From IMG/VR virus record IMGVR_UViG_3300011440_000033, positions 1-42,684 of that record: a stretch of DNA of 42,684 bases; one strand, written 5' to 3'. This DNA is from a virus. Numbering within the stretch: the first letter of the stretch is position 1; each line of letters starts with the position of its first letter. The notes beneath the pieces were generated by a model. That model was not told the origin of the DNA, made no database searches, and saw only the letters and a list, made by a program, of their open reading frames with translations. Below, one piece after another: positions 40,391-42,684 of the stretch. The position numbers and the translations under genes were made by a program.

Positions 40391-40775
40391 GTTTGTTGGC
40401 CTCCGGGGGGGTGGCTCTCACGCTCTCCCTTATTATCCCTGGTAGAGAGAGAGTAGTCGGATTAGTTACCCCTGAGTGTATCGGGGTAAGTTTGTACAAC
40501 CACACACCAACATTTGGAGGGGTCTCGCTAGCGAGAGGGGACCCGACTCGGGCCGGTGGGGGGCCGGTGGCCGGACCGCCCCCCGGGGGGTGGGGCGGGG
40601 GGAGGGGGAGGGGGGTGGGGGTACCCCTCACCACAGAAAATAATGAAGGTGCTTCTTCGCATATTTCATAGTGTGCCTTGCCTTGATGCATCATGTATGA
40701 GTCAGTCATACGACTCGACAACGCAACGCCTCGACAACCTGCGTTAGCCCTGGTAGTGGATGATAGTTGTACTGG
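40391..40775. promoter_or_regulatory. 385-bp intergenic control region with palindromes and G-run block
   Basis: No gene is supported here. It holds the inverted repeat 40466-40489, palindrome TTGTACAA (40492-40499), the 14-bp palindrome TCTCGCTAGCGAGA (40523-40536), CCCGA-C-TCGGG (40542-40552), a G-run block (40585-40621), an AT-rich island (40640-40690), the dyad GTATGA-gtcag-TCATAC (40695-40711) and the direct repeat CTCGACAAC (40714-40722 and 40730-40738). The mix suggests an operator cluster, replication origin or packaging-site region. Confidence 0.6.
40432..40460 (-). promoter_or_regulatory. Predicted sigma-70-type promoter for the virion/Pup operon
   Basis: On the minus strand CCGACT (40455-40460), a 17-bp spacer, and GATAAT (40432-40437) stand about 40 bp before the ATG at 40390. 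The -10 is 5/6 to consensus and sits in one of the few AT-rich spots. A 7-bp inverted repeat (TTACCCC/GGGGTAA, 40466-40489) lies just upstream and could be an operator. Confidence 0.6.
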
Positions 40776-41408
40776 TCAAGTATCGCTGTGCCTCTCAGGC
40801 TGGGGTACCTTCTCCTCCACATCCTCACTCGTGACGTGCAACTCCTCGGTTGCAGGTTCAAGGGCTGCTCGATGGGAGTCGTGGACCACCACGGCGTCCT
40901 CGATGTCCTGGTCACGACCCCTTTCTGCCCGTGTCAGCGCTGCGCTCAACGCACGCTCCACGGCTTCGTCCAGCGCTGAGCGCACCTTGCCAGTGTCCAA
41001 GACCTGCACGCCACGGTCCGCCACCATCGCCAGGCGGGCCAGCATGTCGAGCCCGCCACGGCACTCACGCAGGGCTTTCGTCATCGCATCGGTGGACACC
41101 ATCCGCACCGGTCGACCCCGTGAATCAGTGCCGATGTCCACTCCAGCCTCGACTACGGCCAGGTGGGCAAGCGCTCGGCGGTAGAGGTCCTGGGCCTGGT
41201 GGTGGATCTGACCCGACCGCATCGCCTCCGACTCCGAGGCAAGGTCGACCAACAGCCGAGGTAGATGGCGCTCCTTGTGCCGGCGCAGGGCGTCTCGTTG
41301 CAGCCCGTGGTCACGAGCCAGACCAGCCAGCGATGCCAGGCCGCTAGCTAGGCTTTCGTCGATGATGGCACGGTCGAGGTGAGCGCACACGGTGCATTGC
41401 ATGGGCAT
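40776..41408 (-). CDS. Zinc-finger/HTH DNA-binding protein, terminase-small-subunit-like or regulator
   Basis: 210 aa. The N-terminus QCTVCAHLDRAIIDESLASG, then LAGLARDHGLQRDALRRH and KERHLP form a C-x-x-C...helix-turn-helix...H-x3-HLP module. I associate it with phage terminase small subunits and other site-specific DNA-binding proteins. Central helices (AQDLYRRALAHLAVVEAGVD) could oligomerise; the C-terminus is acidic and disordered (HVTSEDVEEKVPQPERHSDT). GGAG lies 8 nt before the ATG. It is 10 kb from terL but next to a repeat-rich intergenic region that could be its target. TerS versus regulator is unresolved. Confidence 0.7.
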   Translation of the reverse strand: MPMQCTVCAHLDRAIIDESLASGLASLAGLARDHGLQRDALRRHKERHLPRLLVDLASESEAMRSGQIHHQAQDLYRRALAHLAVVEAGVDIGTDSRGRPVRMVSTDAMTKALRECRGGLDMLARLAMVADRGVQVLDTGKVRSALDEAVERALSAALTRAERGRDQDIEDAVVVHDSHRAALEPATEELHVTSEDVEEKVPQPERHSDT

Positions 41409-41512
41409 ACGAGCTACTCCTGCGTGGTGGGTGAGCGGTTCGCTTCAGTCTGCCGCACGGCCACGCACCGCTGCGCTCCACCCACCCCGCACAAAGAGCC
41501 AGGTCAGAGGGG

Positions 41513-41542
41513 TTGACAATCGAGCGGCGTCGTGCGCATGCT
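41513..41542 (+). promoter_or_regulatory. Predicted plus-strand promoter
   Basis: A perfect -35 TTGACA (41513-41518), an 18-bp spacer and CATGCT (41537-41542; A, T and final T match the consensus). It faces the three small plus-strand genes. It is the only TTGACA noticed in this intergenic region. Confidence 0.5.
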
Positions 41543-41749
41543 TGACGCAAGCCGCCACCCCGATCAGGGCGGCCCGTCCAAGGAGGGCCAGAGCGACCGG
41601 GGCGCAGCGAGACCCAGTGGTGTGACCCACGGACCAGTCAGCACAGGCCAAGGCCCAGGACAAGGGGCGGCAGCCAAGGTCACCCGCCACGGCACCCGGA
41701 GAGCGAAAGCCCGGGGTGCCGGCTTAGCTGGACGGGTACTCGTTCCTCT

Positions 41750-41880
41750 CTCCTCAGGGAGCAGGGGCCGATCAACGTGACGCCCTCGCAGGCGGACACG
41801 GGCAGGGAACGGGTTAGTCCTCATCCCTGTTCAGCCCCGGCCTAGTGCCTCTCCGGCATCGGTCCCTGCTCCCTGAGGAG
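41750..41880 (+). repeat. 17-bp perfect inverted repeat with 97-nt loop in the leader
   Basis: CTCCTCAGGGAGCAGGG (41750-41766) is exactly complementary to CCCTGCTCCCTGAGGAG (41864-41880). In RNA it would close a long domain just upstream of the first small gene. The 3' arm contains GAGGAG and abuts the GCGCCGAA hairpin. Confidence 0.7.
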
Positions 41881-41900
41881 CGCCGAAGTTCTTTCGGCGC
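41880..41900 (+). promoter_or_regulatory. Start-associated hairpin 1
   Basis: GCGCCGAA (41880-41887), loop GTTCT, TTCGGCGC (41893-41900), then CTGAGGAGGAG and ATG at 41917. First of three analogous hairpins placed immediately before the ribosome sites of consecutive genes. Confidence 0.65.
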
Positions 41901-41916
41901 CTGAGGAGGAGAAACC

Positions 41917-42063
41917 ATGTACAAGATCATTCGATTTCGTTTCAACGAAGACAGCGTCGTCGTGAAGCGGGGACTCACCCTGGAGCAGGCGCTTGCGCAC
42001 TGCAACGATGAGTCAACGCACGGCGAGGGCTGGTTCGACGGTTTCGAGGAAGACAACGACTAA
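41917..42063 (+). CDS. 48-aa conserved actinobacteriophage-type protein
   Basis: MYKIIRFRFNEDSVVVKRG, LTLEQALAHCNDESTHG, EGWFDGFEEDND. The pattern MYKIIRF...GLTLEQA.AHC...GWFDG is one I recognise from many small actinobacteriophage genes of unknown function. GAGGAGGAG stands 5 nt before the ATG. A short protein with an acidic end; no catalytic motif. First gene of the plus-strand early-type cluster. Confidence 0.85.
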   Translation: MYKIIRFRFNEDSVVVKRGLTLEQALAHCNDESTHGEGWFDGFEEDND

Positions 42064-42068
42064 AGGCC

Positions 42069-42115
42069 GTGCCCGATACTTTCGACGGTGTCGAGCACAC
42101 TGCGCCGTTTGGCGC
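42069..42115 (+). promoter_or_regulatory. Start-associated hairpins 2 (large stem plus GCGCC hairpin)
   Basis: An 11-bp stem with one mismatch and one wobble, GTGCCCGATAC (42069-42079) with GTGTCGAGCAC (42088-42098), is followed by GCGCC-GTTT-GGCGC (42102-42115) and GAGAGGAG before the ATG at 42133. Same order of elements as at the third gene. Confidence 0.65.
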
Positions 42116-42132
42116 TCAGAGAGGAGAAAGAA

Positions 42133-42483
42133 ATGAGACTGCACACGGACATGCTCGACCGGAGGGACGTGCTGGACGCCTTGTCCCGAGCCCGCAGCGC
42201 CGGAAAGGTGACATGGAGCGTAGACTTTACGACGCTCGACTCCAGAGGCTCCCGCAAGCGGGACCATGCGTTCGAGGTTCGCCTGGACGCCGCCGAGGGC
42301 GACGGCCACCGCCGCACCAACTCGGGCAACCGGGGAGCCGGCGAGTACTTCGCCGCTACCTACGACGAGTGGGGCTGGTTCATCGCCGCCCTGTTCGTCA
42401 TGGATCCCGACGCTATCTTCGGCCCATACGACGGGCTGGAGTCGTTCCTGAAGCAAACCAAAGGTGAGTACCAGTACGAGTAA
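42133..42483 (+). CDS. 116-aa conserved actinobacteriophage-type protein
   Basis: The start at 42133 is fixed by GAGAGGAG about 7 nt upstream. Motifs: VTWSVDFTTLDSRGSRKRDH, AFEVRLDAAEGDGHRRTNSG, then EYFAATYDEWGWFIAALFVM and DPDAIFGPYDG. I recognise the combination of RxRDHAFEV with ATYDEWGWF and DPDAI.GPY as a frequent small-protein family in mycobacteriophage-type genomes, of unknown role, often in clusters expressed early. Soluble, alpha/beta; no membrane segment. Confidence 0.85.
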   Translation: MRLHTDMLDRRDVLDALSRARSAGKVTWSVDFTTLDSRGSRKRDHAFEVRLDAAEGDGHRRTNSGNRGAGEYFAATYDEWGWFIAALFVMDPDAIFGPYDGLESFLKQTKGEYQYE

Positions 42484-42502
42484 ACCGCCCCGTCTAGGGG
42501 TC

Positions 42503-42547
42503 GCCTCCTCCCCTTCAACCGGGAGGAGGCACTGCGCCGTTCGGCGC
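42503..42547 (+). promoter_or_regulatory. Start-associated hairpins 3 (10-bp stem plus GCGCC hairpin)
   Basis: GCCTCCTCCC (42503-42512) pairs with GGGAGGAGGC (42521-42530). Then GCGCC-GTTC-GGCGC (42534-42547) precedes GAGAGGAG and ATG 42566. The 17-nt string CTGCGCCGTTYGGCGCT is shared with the second gene's leader. The first stem may also act as a terminator, but no T-run follows. Confidence 0.65.
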
Positions 42548-42565
42548 TAACGAGAGGAGACAAAC

Positions 42566-42684
42566 ATGACAACGGCAACGTTCGCAGCCCCTACCGGTCC
42601 TGCACTCAACTACGACGGATCGGTACGGGGTCACATCGACCCGACCGCTTATGTCGGCAGGAACGTCTACATCGCCCCAACCGC
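42566..42684 (+). CDS. Partial small protein at right edge
   Basis: 39 codons are visible before the window ends: MTTATFAAPTGPALNYDGSV and onward to NVYIAPT. The ribosome site GAGAGGAG and the start-associated hairpin make the start secure. Not recognised from this fragment. Confidence 0.75.
   Translation, partial: MTTATFAAPTGPALNYDGSVRGHIDPTAYVGRNVYIAPT

Larger units (their letters stand above)
41409..41916. other. 508-bp divergent intergenic/leader region
   Basis: It lies between the minus-strand HTH gene and the plus-strand small genes. Frames here have Arg/Pro/Gly-rich shadow-type composition and no convincing ribosome site, so no gene is called. It contains a plus-strand promoter candidate, a 17-bp long-range inverted repeat and a start-proximal hairpin, listed separately. 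The plus-strand transcript would have a leader of roughly 370 nt. Confidence 0.65.

Noticed and set aside
40714-40738. Iteron-type origin based on CTCGACAAC repeats
   Set aside because: Only two copies; too few to call iterons, mentioned as part of the control region.
41445-41780. Small genes on either strand in the 41409-41916 gap
   Set aside because: Frames are Arg/Gly/Pro-rich, lack ribosome sites, and overlap the promoter and the inverted repeat.
1-42684. Integrase, attachment site or classical immunity repressor
   Set aside because: No tyrosine or serine recombinase motifs and no lambda-type repressor seen; lifestyle cannot be decided from this window.

Overview
The window is part of a GC-rich (about 60-65% by eye), very compact bacteriophage genome that almost certainly infects an actinobacterium. 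Supporting signs are a WhiB-type Fe-S regulator, a homologue of the actinobacterial ubiquitin-like modifier Pup, abundant GTG starts, and two small right-end proteins of types I associate with actinobacteriophages. The virion genes look like a short-tailed (podovirus-type) phage: portal, scaffold, capsid, a gp4-like connector, a nozzle-like protein, three internal-virion-type proteins (one of 2321 aa) and tandem fibres. No tape measure or tail-tube protein was recognised. I found no integrase or classical repressor.

Almost everything from 41408 down to position 1 is transcribed on the minus strand, so gene order is best read right to left. A zinc-finger/HTH protein (40776-41408) is followed by a 385-bp intergenic region with a promoter, several palindromes and a G-run block. 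Then come a P-loop ATPase (39077-40390), the Pup homologue (38849-39064), small unknown genes, surface or tail proteins (36037-38158 and 30829-36030), large terminase, portal, an Acb2/Tad1-like small protein, scaffold, capsid, two paralogous secreted proteins, a secreted transglycosylase-like protein, connector and nozzle proteins, and the internal virion proteins. After these come two probable lysis-type membrane proteins and two tRNAs. The left 10 kb is a chain of replication, recombination and nucleotide genes in which nearly every junction overlaps by 1 or 4 nt: SNF2-type helicase, Cas4/RecB-like nuclease, WhiB fusion, RecA-like ATPase with a DUF669-like partner, prim-pol, family A DNA polymerase, endonuclease VII, a nucleotide-metabolism fusion protein and a metallophosphoesterase.

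Only the right end (41917 to the edge) runs on the plus strand: three small genes, each preceded by a GCGCC-loop-GGCGC hairpin, then a GAGGAG-type ribosome site, behind a likely promoter and a leader of about 370 nt.

The most unusual points are: (1) a phage-borne Pup ending in the ligation-ready Gly-Gly-Glu; (2) a tandem pair of secreted proteins whose predicted mature N-terminus is a conserved histidine, with four conserved Cys and four conserved His; (3) a dispersed 9-bp element GTGTAAACG, present in all reading frames and both orientations across 36 kb; (4) the repeated start-associated hairpins; (5) an Acb2/Tad1-like candidate anti-defence protein between portal and scaffold. All functional calls are from reading the sequence by eye; no database search was run.
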